NCBI GenBank assembly: GCA_026398575.1
Contig: JAPLSP010000141.1
Coordinates: 1-33,524 of the forward strand
Direction of reading: 5' to 3'
DNA from: Candidatus Sumerlaeota bacterium
GTDB lineage: Bacteria; Sumerlaeota; Sumerlaeia; JADFCT01
Length of the DNA: 33,524 nt
The position numbers and the translations under genes are program-made. Shown here in pieces: positions 20,001 to 26,006 of the stretch. How positions within the stretch are numbered: the first letter of the stretch is position 1; the number at the start of each line of letters is the position of its first letter. The notes beneath the pieces are model-generated. The model did not search any database. It had not been told where the DNA came from and was given only the letters and a program-made list of their open reading frames with translations.

Positions 20001-20881
20001 TCGCCCGCCTGTCCGGCCAATCGCAGCTGCTCGGCCATCATCCGCAGCTGCGTCAGGCCTTCATCCGTGCGGTTGTCTTCGATCAGCAGGCCGGCCAGCT
20101 CCCCGCGGATTTGCGTCAGCGAATCGTCTGTTTCCAGGATTCGTTCGAGCCAGAGGGCGCGCCCCCGGCGGTCTGAGCGCGCCGCGCTGTCGGCGGCCAG
20201 GGCCTGATAAATTTCCAGCGCCTGGGCCGTATTGCCTGAAGCCCTGTGGACGCGCGCCAGGCGCTCGCGGGTGTCGGGGCATTGGGGATCGAACTGGAGA
20301 ATCCGCTCATAGGCTTCGCGCGCGCGGCGCAGGTCGCCGCGCTTTTCCAGCGCGGCCGCCAGCGTCAGGTATTCGCGTTTGGCGCTCGCCGCGTCGTTTT
20401 GGTCGAATCGGACTTTGGCGAGCAGGAGCCGGGCGTCGGCATAGTCGGGTGTCAGGGCCAGGGCCCGCTCCGCCAGCTGTTCGGCTTCGGGCAAATGGCG
20501 CTTGACGTATGCGACCTCGGCGCCGTCGAACAGGTAAGCGCTCAGGATGGCCCGCGTCGGCCCGTCCACCTGAAGATGCAGCCGTTCGCACAATTCCAGC
20601 GCAGCGCGGACAGGCTCTATTTTATGAACGGCGGCCCACAGTTCCAGCAGGGTGCCGCCGTCGTGTCCGCGGCAGTCGCGATACGAACAGATGAACGTTC
20701 GCCGCCGCCGGTCAATGATGAGGGTGCTGAAAGAGCCTTTATGCAGCGGACAAAAGCCATTCAGCGCGGAACCGACGTTCCGCGCTTTTTCCGGGCGCCA
20801 CCCGATTAACTGCAGGATCTGGTCGGGATCGAGTTTTTCGTTGACCAGCGCCAAGATGTTCTGGCCCGCCGCCGTCGTCAT
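11006..20881 (-). CDS. Giant CHC2 zinc-finger / TPR-repeat protein, 3291 residues
   Basis: One uninterrupted frame of 3291 codons. Residues about 10-100 resemble the CHC2 zinc-binding domain at the N-terminus of DnaG primase, with C44-x2-H47 in FCPLHKG and C65-x4-C70 in ICSYRDCRGHDGG, followed by a GGTLLELW helix. No TOPRIM or primase catalytic domain follows. Almost all the rest is helical TPR-type repeats of about 34 residues (recurring patterns like A.A...Y......P.......LA.LY...G), tens of units in all. Between residues 1331 and 2849 an eleven-TPR block of 374-386 residues repeats four times. TPR solenoids are protein-binding scaffolds; no enzyme activity is expected. There is no signal peptide, so it is probably cytoplasmic. 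Its ATG overlaps the stop of the upstream membrane protein gene as ATGA, implying coupled synthesis and perhaps a shared complex. Composition matches neighbours and gives no sign of transfer. Confidence 0.93.
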   Translation of the reverse strand: MTTAAGQNILALVNEKLDPDQILQLIGWRPEKARNVGSALNGFCPLHKGSFSTLIIDRRRRTFICSYRDCRGHDGGTLLELWAAVHKIEPVRAALELCERLHLQVDGPTRAILSAYLFDGAEVAYVKRHLPEAEQLAERALALTPDYADARLLLAKVRFDQNDAASAKREYLTLAAALEKRGDLRRAREAYERILQFDPQCPDTRERLARVHRASGNTAQALEIYQALAADSAARSDRRGRALWLERILETDDSLTQIRGELAGLLIEDNRTDEGLTQLRMMAEQLRLAGQAGEAAGVMERIARLRPDELEAREAQAALTLESGDIIAARQLYAALVEEYLAKENWEGAQACLTQLVETDPDDMEARRRLARIHESLGAWAPAIALYRVIASATLKIGDAASAIDALQRLIDLDKDNLAYRSDLAEALAKAGRLEHALEQYQVIAQRQFERGQRDEGFHTCRHIAALSSGLLEPRLKVARLYAQYGLKPQAIEEFQEIAQAASQQGDTRAQAQACEEGLALAPGTLSLMELRYEAARDTKPPDAAQIVELGKRLIGRLLAEGICAKAEDTIAECLAFAPEDHELRRMMFDLCAQLDRQGDCYKQVQALDSLLAANGETAELTQIYQRFLALAPNHTEARRRLTALYQESGDTSRVIESLREQVNQRFQAGDFAGARQAVERLLELIPDDPQALWQIAEVAAETESFAAAVPRYLSALNVLKGSRSPEEMRAAYAQLQQREAANRDVRRAHAEYLDSLGDAAAAQTEYRKLAAACAEAGDEAAALAALQRLIQLEPEDRAAGGQAIDLLRRSGQNKEAAAQCLRLADLCRSAADAVPEEGYLRQARELAPDDVACGQRLARLLAGRGAATEARDLLLALCDGLEKAQEWPQMLEACETGLELLKQEAGLFARRARALQGLGRAEQAAADYKALACLNEEAGNGKEAQEAWLVALQLAPGDVECLERIAEGCQRAGEDEKACEYLRSLSEQWLARQQPDKAAQATRRILEIHPDDVAARERLAGFLGQMNQAQMAIEEQMKVCDLYVQQGQCERALAVLEPLVRQYPEHVKARARLIDLLQDAGQAAPAGAHCMELCRLLEGQEAKDEALVWARRAAQVAPDSVEAIQAQAQLLLALDRKQEAGDCLRALVQIFEKRKDFDQALSCLRQLSGLDPDNPALREQTAALLDKAGRREEAVAEWLVAADIYAEGSNAAEERRALEAALSLAPEQRRALERLGQLSLESGASSEAAFYWMRLAQTLHSAKDLPGALAILRRVLEVAPALLDAYERMADVFEQMGQAATAAERCLAIADIYAAGGKAPQDTQSMLERAKRLQPGNGEIRRRLLTFLFGQNRLEEAAAECMDACQMALVQGDKAMAESLAEMAQPLAFDTRLTLARMLFDGGCRDKARAQLRGLMQGLEDQRQWAKILEVGRLAGDRMLEEEESGARRYRAYRELGQTQEAADTAKKLAELARAQGKAGETLAWRREAVQLAPEDAEGLAALAGHYQELGQTKDACGYWLQLSAVHEKRKAWEQALECMNRACSCDAKDLALREQRAALLGRAGKSNERIQELLVLARAHIAQGDAAQGRRIYERLLADHPDHLQALEALAQLLIDSGQSAEACERLLDLADRQSAAGDWSSAVMTLRQAAQIAPQNIGAQERLADLLEQLRDSGASAQFLTLCELYFEAKAPRKAIAALGRAKRFQASNHDVRMRLVDLLMAENQRDQAVFEALDACREALGRGNKELAKSWSERIARMAPDAAASRLAAARLLLESQCHEEAQQAVHAVLQYLEEGADWAALLEACRLAEELLPEDIVILASRRTAHSRLNQKAPAIAEGAKLAGRLRALGRLPEALALYREILTLAPDNAVCLDAAAQLLQDSGQKAEASQYLQQLAAIHERGGALEAALACWRRACECEPDNLTLREQRAAALSRGGRAADRTEELLALARERAKRGESGEARRLYESLLAEMPDHLGALEELAQILAAGGETKAAAERWMDLAQRRSDAGEAAGAIAALDRLLAIEPENMDALERKAKGLERLGDLGPAAAIYLRLCDWHCGRQALPEAIACARRARTLAPDDLSIRLRLIELAQSAGLVDEAAAESLEACRLAFEAGQNPLALEFAARVSLLAPNSIESRLAVARLLGAHGRARDAKDAVRALMAHLTKIQSWEGVLPVCALAQEHDTEESEVLQSRFAAHRALGHEREALIDGKRLARLRRSQGNAAQAIAIYEELLTMSPKDVECLELMAGALEESGEADAPARAAGCLLRLSEIFEDESDYDQAIACRRRALEKTPGRPEAHLELADLYDRVERGAERIEEMLAAARLYAAQGKNARSRDIYEQVLRKSRDNRAALAELADVCLAEGDATRACALMTLLSDQHRAEGQWDAAAKILQHAISLSPENIAFHERLAALFEEEGDQTSAAGEHLQICELQCKLKAIPQAVKALRRVKQLQPDNWDACSRLAELLEQEGMADEAAAEFLEVCRGLLAAGHSSEALESARRIVGLAPRIISLRLDAVRLLVDHGIGEEAHKDILALIRQLAGAQRWENALTVCREAAGLFPEDTEALSLAIETNRHLGRTSDAMSGYRKLVARLRDKGDNAAAMEVCRKAMDLAPEDEDCWAATVEIARFVQRPVEAAEALRRLSALAERRSDFDQAVRFLREALEAEPARAGAQMELADLYGRAGMLEQQCDEWLRAARAERDKGAAAEARRIYDLILEQLPDHVESLSEMAELCQGAGDAAGAGECWLKLAGVLRSGPDPARAVSPMRLAIEANPANIEARTRLATLLVETGQREAAAEEWSGLADLLEEQVKPGASATAQGRSVSAYWTRALELAPRRDDLRLRRAAALEREQSWDAAASEYLMLAGKRGERRDHAGAIEYCRKVAAIAEKARMPELAQECHSLMFESFVALGETAPAIEEIIWLSSAQQAKGRRAEADKLIARGLKMAPDHPRLLVKQGEALLEMKRKGEAIQLFQRALAAYEKAGDEKNRISVFKKILEQDSRNVTIQSNLVDVLLATDRIPEAMEQGWLLAEQLISRGYLDRAESAYRRIVKWAPDDIRAWQRLIETHLQIGPEEDLSADYMTLAEVYMKAEKISEAVKTLRRVVEMEPANVAARRRYVELYPQIGPEADLIDDYLCLAQACHRAGELGEARQWYQSALRLDPSNAAAAEFMQRVPEHAEDSSRAARLGETPGKAGTAARPETLSKRVESYLNVLKVNPDAYDSRMRLAELYDQLGQEDEAFEHWRLASETLMQRGETLRAVEILERLR
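12335..16891 (-). repeat. Four tandem supra-repeats of about 375 residues within the giant TPR gene
   Basis: Above the 34-residue TPR period there is a longer period of about 11 TPRs. Four blocks begin at bases 16891, 15769, 14635 and 13492 (residues 1331, 1705, 2083, 2464) and are 374, 378, 381 and 386 residues long. Each opens with a variant of AKR.QP.N followed by R.RL..LL, a D/E-A-C-R helix about 30 residues in, and an APD..SRL.AARLL unit near residue 60. A W-containing helix with an LxVCRLAE-like segment follows near residue 100. A later LREQRAALL unit is clear in the first two blocks. A partial, more diverged copy precedes the first block. The copies have drifted apart, so the duplications look old. 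Confidence 0.75.
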
Positions 20882-23800
20882 GCGAGTTTCGTCACTTTAA
20901 TGCCTCCGATCATCAGCACGCCCGTGGTCGCCAGGTTGTCGCGAATCGAGAGTGTGTTAATGCTCGGCGGGCAATTGGCCAAGGCCACCCGATCCGCCAC
21001 CTTTTTGCCGTTGACGAATCCGCTGACCACGCCTTGGCCCAAGTCAACGTCATAGCGGACGCGCGCCCAATCGCCAAAGCGATAGGGTGTGGATTCGCCT
21101 TGAACGCGCAGGGCCGAGGGCGCTTGCGGATCCGTCCGGTGGATGATCGTGTGAATGGATTGGCGGAAATCCTTGTCTTTTTCAAGATAAAAGCCGAGGA
21201 GATATTTATTCTTTTCATGACAGCAAATGTCGAATTCGATGCTGAACTCGCCGCTGACGTCCGGAAATTTCTTGAAGCAGTGCGCGCTGCCCGCGCCGTT
21301 GGCCTTCTCGAAGCGAATATAACTGCGCGAGCCTTCGGATGGTGTCGCGGATTCCACGCTCAGCTTCGCATAGGCATACTCTCCCTCCCATCCCGCCGGC
21401 CGCTGGCTGACGGACTGGCCGTCCAGCGCCTCGGCATAGAGGATGTCGCCGGCAGCGCCCGCCGCAGGCGCTGAAACAGCGGGGGTTTCAACGGTGGACT
21501 TCGCCGCGCCAAATATCACGTCCATGGATTCGTCAACGGGCGCCATCGGCTCTTCCGCGATCTCGAACGGCGAAGCCATGGCCTCTCCCGGCGCCGCCTC
21601 CGACGCCGGAATCGGCCCGAGGGTCTCGGCGGTCGTTTCGGGAATGGCGCTCGAACCGAGGATATCGGACAGATCCAATGCCTCATCGCCCAACTCGACG
21701 GATGAAGCGCGTCTGGACGGAGCGGGACTGGGCGCCGCGCTGCCCGGAGCGGTTCCCATCGAAACCGGCTCGCTCATGGGCGATAGATCGTCCAAATTCA
21801 GCTCCATGTCCGCAAGGCCGGCCGGAGGCTGCGCGGGGGGCGCCGCTTCATGCGACGGCGCCTCCTCGAAAGCCGGAATCTCCGCGGGCATTTCCATTGG
21901 GATTGTCATCTCCCCCGACGCCACGGGCTGCGATTCCGCGCTTTCGCCCCATCCGGCCGTCGGAGGCTCTTCCGCCGCCACAGGCTTTTCCGGCCCCATA
22001 TCCAAATCCGCCAGCGAGATCACGTCATCCTCATGACCGTAGCTGCGGGGCGCTTCAGCCGGAGGCGCGGGCGGCAGCCCCATTTCCTCCTGCTTCTCTT
22101 CTTCTTCGGCGCCGAAGACCGGGATGTCCCCGAATCCGGAGGATAAATCGGCGTTGGCCCGGCTGCGCGTCTCTTCGTGCGACGGCTCAATCAGCGTCGG
22201 CTGCTCGTAGTAACTGGATTCGGGACTGACGGATTCGCGGTCCGAACCCGCCGTAACGACCATCTGCTCTTCTGCAGATTCGTACGAAGGCGATTCTTCG
22301 GCTACCGACGCCTCGCGCATCGTGGGTTCCTCTTCGCCTTCCCTCGCCGCTGCGGCCAGCGCCTTGGGACCGGTGCGCGAGGTCAGCTGCTTCTTTTCCT
22401 CGCCCAGCGGGAGCACGGGCCGCATGGGGATTTCCTGGACCAGGGCCAGGATTTCCTTATGCCGCTTGCGTTGCATGATAATCGCGAAAGTGAGGAAGAG
22501 GATGAACACCATCAATATCCCGAAAACCGCCGCGATCACATACATCATCATCTTCTGCGTTTCTTTGCTCTGCACGACTTTATTTTTGATGTCAATCGTT
22601 TCATCCTCGAAGGCCTTGACCACCACCGCCAGCTCTTTGACTTGCGCCTCCGCCTCCACTTTGGCCTCATCCAGCTTTGTCTTGAAATCCTTGTCCATCT
22701 GTTCCTTCGGGTCTTTGTCCTTATCGGCGTCGAGCAGTTGATTGGCTGTCATTAGAATCGAACGATATTGCAGCAGCGCCTGCGCCGCATAACTTTTCTG
22801 AGTCCGGCTGTCTTCGCGCACTTTCCGGGCGATATCGCGGGCCAATGCCACGTCCGAAACCGAGCGCATGTCCAGCTTCTTGATCCGCTCTCGGATCTCG
22901 CTGTAGTTCCGGGGGACGACTTCCAGCAGTTCGCCGATGCCCATCTCGCCCGCCCGGATCGCATTTTCCTTGATGGGAACCTGCGCGTTCTGCGGATCGA
23001 AGGCCTTCAATGCGCCCAGGGCCGTGCGCGCGTCGGCCCACTTCTTGCCGTCCGCGGCTTCGCTGACCTTGTCTATCAGTTGCGATATCTTCTCCTTGCG
23101 CTGCTTTTCCTCCGTGATGGCCGTGCTGAGTTGCTTCAGCAAATCCTTCTGGCCCTCGAGTTCCGCCAGCCGGTTCCGGATATTATCCAAATCGCCTTGC
23201 GTCCGGTCATTCACATCCTTCTGCATGGTTGCGAAGATCGAACGAAATGTTTTTTCCGCTTCGATGCGATCCTGCTCCTTCATCTGGGCCAACAAATTCA
23301 CGATGATTTTATTGATATCGCCCGACGTCATCGTTTGCATTTCGCTGGCTATGCTGGTGAGCTCCCGTTGCGTGACAGTCATCCCCACATAGCCGCCGGT
23401 TTTCATTTTTGCCAGAGCCGCCAGCGCGCTGCTATTCGAGGGGAAAGGCCCCACGACGACGCCAAACGCATTCCCCTCCGCAAGCAGCTGGGCCGAGCCA
23501 AATCCGTCGGAGGACAGCGCGTCTCTCAGAATCCTCGCACGGGCCTCATCCGTATAGGCCTTGGAAACGATGCGATATTCGAAAAGCCCCGCCTCGGCCT
23601 GAGCGCTCAAGTCCACTTTGCTTGACACGATTCCCACCGGCTTGAAGCCTTCGGTTTCAAGCATTTGCTGATTGCTCTTGGCTTCGGCCTCGGAAAAGAA
23701 CGCGCCCACCAGGACGCGCTTGGCGCCCTGATTCGTCGAAATTTGGGCGTTTTTGACGCCTTTGGCCTCCAGGGAAGATTTGATCTTGACGGCGTCCGGC

Positions 23801-24615
23801 TCTTTCAGGTTTTCGCCCATGTTCACCCAATACAGCGTCGGCGCTTCAGCCGCCGGGCCTATCGCAAACGGCGCGGCAGCGGCTTTGACCGAAGGCGCAA
23901 GAATCTCCACCTTGGGCGCGCCCGTTTTTTCATCCACCGGAATCACCTTGAAATTATCGAAAAATACCTCGTCGTAGCGCTGGCCGATGCCCGCCGTTCC
24001 GCGCTGGAACGTGCGGTCCCGCACCGATACCAGCGGTTTGCCGTCCACGACAAGAGCGATATTCTCCTTGAAAAAAACCAAACTGACGTTGCGTCTCTCG
24101 GCGGGCGATTTCATTCCTTCAATGGTGGCGATGGCGATGCCCCTCTGCCCGTCGGTCACTTCTCCCAGCACGCGGCGCTCGCCCTTCTCCACCACCGCGA
24201 TGCCCGCCTTGCGCTGGCGTCCCTCCAGGGTGCGCGAAACATCCAGGTAGCCTTCATAGTGATTGAAGGCGTCTTGGTATCGGCCAACAGTCAATATGCG
24301 CCCGTTAAATTGCTTGGCCCAAAAATCCACGTTGACCGAGTAATCCATCCATTCCGAGGAATCTTTGACGGAGACCGTGGCAAACGTGTAGCCGCTCGCA
24401 ATGCTTAAGTCATCGCCATTGCCTGTGGCCAGTTCGCCGTCCTTAATGGCGAAATACGTGGGCGGTACACCCTCTGAAATTTTCCAGCGGGTCGGACGCT
24501 GCCCGTTGGCGCCGCTGAAATCGTCAAAAAAGAGCCGTTCCTGTCCATGAGCCAACGTGACGGCAAGCAGCGCTAACAACAGATAGGAGGTTTTGGTGAG
24601 CTTGATCAATTCCAT
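20878..24615 (-). CDS. Single-pass membrane protein with ConA-like, SPOR-like and coiled-coil domains
   Basis: About 1245 residues from the ATG at 24615, chosen because it gives a clean signal peptide (TSYLLLALLAVTLAHG, residues 9-24) with GAGGA 10 bases upstream; the frame is open to 24720. Residues 26-230 look like a ConA/LamG or DUF1080-type jelly roll (FFDDFSG at the start, VFFDNFKVIPV at the end). Two SPOR-like modules follow (about 259-331 and 342-417; VLVGAFFSEAEAK, VVVGPFPSNSSAL), then charged coiled-coil helices to about 690. A transmembrane helix (691-713) is followed by a basic stop-transfer (MQRKRHK). The rest should be cytoplasmic: an acidic, proline-rich, probably disordered linker (735-1070) and a second ConA-like domain (about 1085-1245). 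SPOR domains bind denuded peptidoglycan, so wall attachment is plausible. The stop overlaps the giant TPR start (ATGA). No named family is recognised for the full chain. Confidence 0.9.
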   Translation of the reverse strand: MELIKLTKTSYLLLALLAVTLAHGQERLFFDDFSGANGQRPTRWKISEGVPPTYFAIKDGELATGNGDDLSIASGYTFATVSVKDSSEWMDYSVNVDFWAKQFNGRILTVGRYQDAFNHYEGYLDVSRTLEGRQRKAGIAVVEKGERRVLGEVTDGQRGIAIATIEGMKSPAERRNVSLVFFKENIALVVDGKPLVSVRDRTFQRGTAGIGQRYDEVFFDNFKVIPVDEKTGAPKVEILAPSVKAAAAPFAIGPAAEAPTLYWVNMGENLKEPDAVKIKSSLEAKGVKNAQISTNQGAKRVLVGAFFSEAEAKSNQQMLETEGFKPVGIVSSKVDLSAQAEAGLFEYRIVSKAYTDEARARILRDALSSDGFGSAQLLAEGNAFGVVVGPFPSNSSALAALAKMKTGGYVGMTVTQRELTSIASEMQTMTSGDINKIIVNLLAQMKEQDRIEAEKTFRSIFATMQKDVNDRTQGDLDNIRNRLAELEGQKDLLKQLSTAITEEKQRKEKISQLIDKVSEAADGKKWADARTALGALKAFDPQNAQVPIKENAIRAGEMGIGELLEVVPRNYSEIRERIKKLDMRSVSDVALARDIARKVREDSRTQKSYAAQALLQYRSILMTANQLLDADKDKDPKEQMDKDFKTKLDEAKVEAEAQVKELAVVVKAFEDETIDIKNKVVQSKETQKMMMYVIAAVFGILMVFILFLTFAIIMQRKRHKEILALVQEIPMRPVLPLGEEKKQLTSRTGPKALAAAAREGEEEPTMREASVAEESPSYESAEEQMVVTAGSDRESVSPESSYYEQPTLIEPSHEETRSRANADLSSGFGDIPVFGAEEEEKQEEMGLPPAPPAEAPRSYGHEDDVISLADLDMGPEKPVAAEEPPTAGWGESAESQPVASGEMTIPMEMPAEIPAFEEAPSHEAAPPAQPPAGLADMELNLDDLSPMSEPVSMGTAPGSAAPSPAPSRRASSVELGDEALDLSDILGSSAIPETTAETLGPIPASEAAPGEAMASPFEIAEEPMAPVDESMDVIFGAAKSTVETPAVSAPAAGAAGDILYAEALDGQSVSQRPAGWEGEYAYAKLSVESATPSEGSRSYIRFEKANGAGSAHCFKKFPDVSGEFSIEFDICCHEKNKYLLGFYLEKDKDFRQSIHTIIHRTDPQAPSALRVQGESTPYRFGDWARVRYDVDLGQGVVSGFVNGKKVADRVALANCPPSINTLSIRDNLATTGVLMIGGIKVTKLA

Positions 24616-24773
24616 AATTCGCTTTTCCTCGATCAGGATGGATGAGCGCAAAGCGCGCGCTGGGAAGGAACACTCCTTGGGCTGGATCGGCAATTCGCCG
24701 CTTCTTGCTATCCGGGGCATTTAATGCCAGACCCGGCTTATTTTATATGGCTTCGTCGCGGACGGGTCAAACG

Positions 24774-25820
24774 CTATTTTGAGGTAAAGGGAGAGTTTGC
24801 ACACTCCGCCGTCCACTCGTCGCAACGCCGGATCGGCCAATTCCGCGCGATTCGGTCCACCATGCGCCCGATATTGGCCGATTTGCGACGCATATCCGCG
24901 CCGAAAAATACGCGTTCCCAACGCTTGCCCGTCACGGGATGAAGGCTCGTATCCAAAAGGTCCACGCCATGAAGCAAAAAATTCAGGCTGTATGCCGCAT
25001 GACTCCGCAGCCAAAGCGCCGCGTGAAAATATCCCATCCCCAACGTCAGGGCGGCGCTCGCATGAAATGGCAAACGCAGAAAAGGAACGACGGATACCGG
25101 AATCTCCCAAAAAGCGCCGCCGCCGCCGCCCGGATCGCCCGTGCGGCAATCGCTGCGGCGCAGACGGAAATCATCAGGGTCAGGGAGATATGGCTCGCAG
25201 GGAGCGCGCCAGAGGCCGGCGCCTCCGAAACGCGGAACGGGCGCCCCGCGAGCGGAAGGCGCGGACTCGCCGGCAGGGATGCCGGCGCTCCCAGTCGCGC
25301 TCCCAGTGCGCCGGGAAAGCGCCCGCGCGGCTGCGCGCAGCGCGAAGCCCCATGGCGAGGGCAGGACGCTGGAATCGTAGCGCAGACCGGCAGAGCGGAT
25401 TATCCGCATCAGAGGAGGCGTGATCCCATATCCCGGACAGCGGAACCCCGCCGGCGCGCGGCCGGACGCTTCGGCCAGCGCGTCCTGCGCCTGCCGGATA
25501 TCGCCAAGCATTTCATCCGGCGGCGCTGCGCCCAAGTCCAGACGATGCGAAAACGAATGGTTGGCGATCTCATGGCCGGAGGCGACCATCTCGGCGATGC
25601 GGCGGCGATGCGGCGGATGCCGCGCGTCGGCGCCCAGCACGAAAAACGTGGCCCGAATTTTTGCATCCGCCAGCAACTGCAGGAATCGCGGAACCGCCTC
25701 GTCCCAGACGGGATCGAACGCGCCGCCGCCGGGAGGCTCGGCGGCGATCCCATAGGCGCGCCGCACGGCCCAGAGCGGATCCACATCTATCTGGATGAAG
25801 CCAACCCGGCCCGAAGGCAT
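24774..25820 (-). CDS. Polysaccharide deacetylase-family protein (NodB fold, ArnD-like)
   Basis: A protein of about 348 residues. The ATG at 25820 has AAGGA 8 bases upstream; a TTG two codons earlier is too close to that site. Counting from the TTG, motif 1 is IQIDVDPLW (D14, D16), closer to the DVDT form of ArnD deformylases than to the TFDDG of chitin deacetylases. KIRATFFVLGA, motif 2 NHSFSH (H90, H94; metal ligands) and motif 3 GFRCPGYG (R129) follow. The enzyme should remove an acyl group from an amino sugar, possibly lipid-linked or in a wall polymer. A stretch rich in Gly, Ala, Ser and Pro (about residues 175-200) interrupts the fold and coincides with a palindromic DNA repeat. The gene is the first of the unit leading to the membrane protein, 53-158 bases away depending on that start. 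Confidence 0.87.
   Translation of the reverse strand: MPSGRVGFIQIDVDPLWAVRRAYGIAAEPPGGGAFDPVWDEAVPRFLQLLADAKIRATFFVLGADARHPPHRRRIAEMVASGHEIANHSFSHRLDLGAAPPDEMLGDIRQAQDALAEASGRAPAGFRCPGYGITPPLMRIIRSAGLRYDSSVLPSPWGFALRAAARALSRRTGSATGSAGIPAGESAPSARGAPVPRFGGAGLWRAPCEPYLPDPDDFRLRRSDCRTGDPGGGGGAFWEIPVSVVPFLRLPFHASAALTLGMGYFHAALWLRSHAAYSLNFLLHGVDLLDTSLHPVTGKRWERVFFGADMRRKSANIGRMVDRIARNWPIRRCDEWTAECANSPFTSK
25269..25309. repeat. Palindromic repeat inserted within the deacetylase coding sequence
   Basis: GCCGGC (25269-25274), AGGGAT, GCCGGC (25281-25286) forms a perfect 6-bp-arm hairpin. It is followed by two direct copies of CGCTCCCAGT separated by one or two bases (about 25286-25308). In frame it encodes a Gly/Ala/Ser/Pro-rich insert (TGSATGSAGIPAGESAP) absent from the NodB core motifs. 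This resembles a REP-like element that has settled in-frame in a surface loop. Its dispersal in the genome cannot be judged from a single copy. Confidence 0.45.
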
Positions 25821-25833
25821 ACTCAAAATCCTT

Positions 25834-25996
25834 CAATGTAAAATGAGAAATGAGAAATGAGAAATTGAAAATGAAGACGCGCGCTGCAAACAGACGGCGA
25901 AGGCTGCGCCCGTTTGTTGCCGGAATGGGTAGTCATTTTACATTTTTCATTTCTCATTTTTCATTTTATATTTCTCATTTTTCATTTTGCATTGCA
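25834..25996. repeat. AT-rich inverted low-complexity repeat between deacetylase and NtrC genes
   Basis: The left arm (25834-25874) is built of AAATGAG / AAATGAGAAATGAG units. The right arm (25933-25996) is built of the complementary TTTCTCATTTTTCATT units. Between them lie about 60 GC-rich bases with a short inner stem, CAAAC (25887-25891) and GTTTG (25912-25916). The whole 180-base gap between genes is thus one long imperfect hairpin. Composition differs sharply from the flanking genes. It could serve as a bidirectional transcription stop or be a non-autonomous mobile repeat. It separates the deacetylase start from the NtrC-type stop, so any deacetylase promoter must lie in or next to it. 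Confidence 0.6.
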
Positions 25997-26006
25997 TATT
26001 CCGCCT

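Noticed and set aside
24721..25149. Minus-strand frame of 142 codons next to the membrane protein gene
   Set aside because: It overlaps the 3' part of the deacetylase in another frame, has a biased Arg/Gly composition and no motif.
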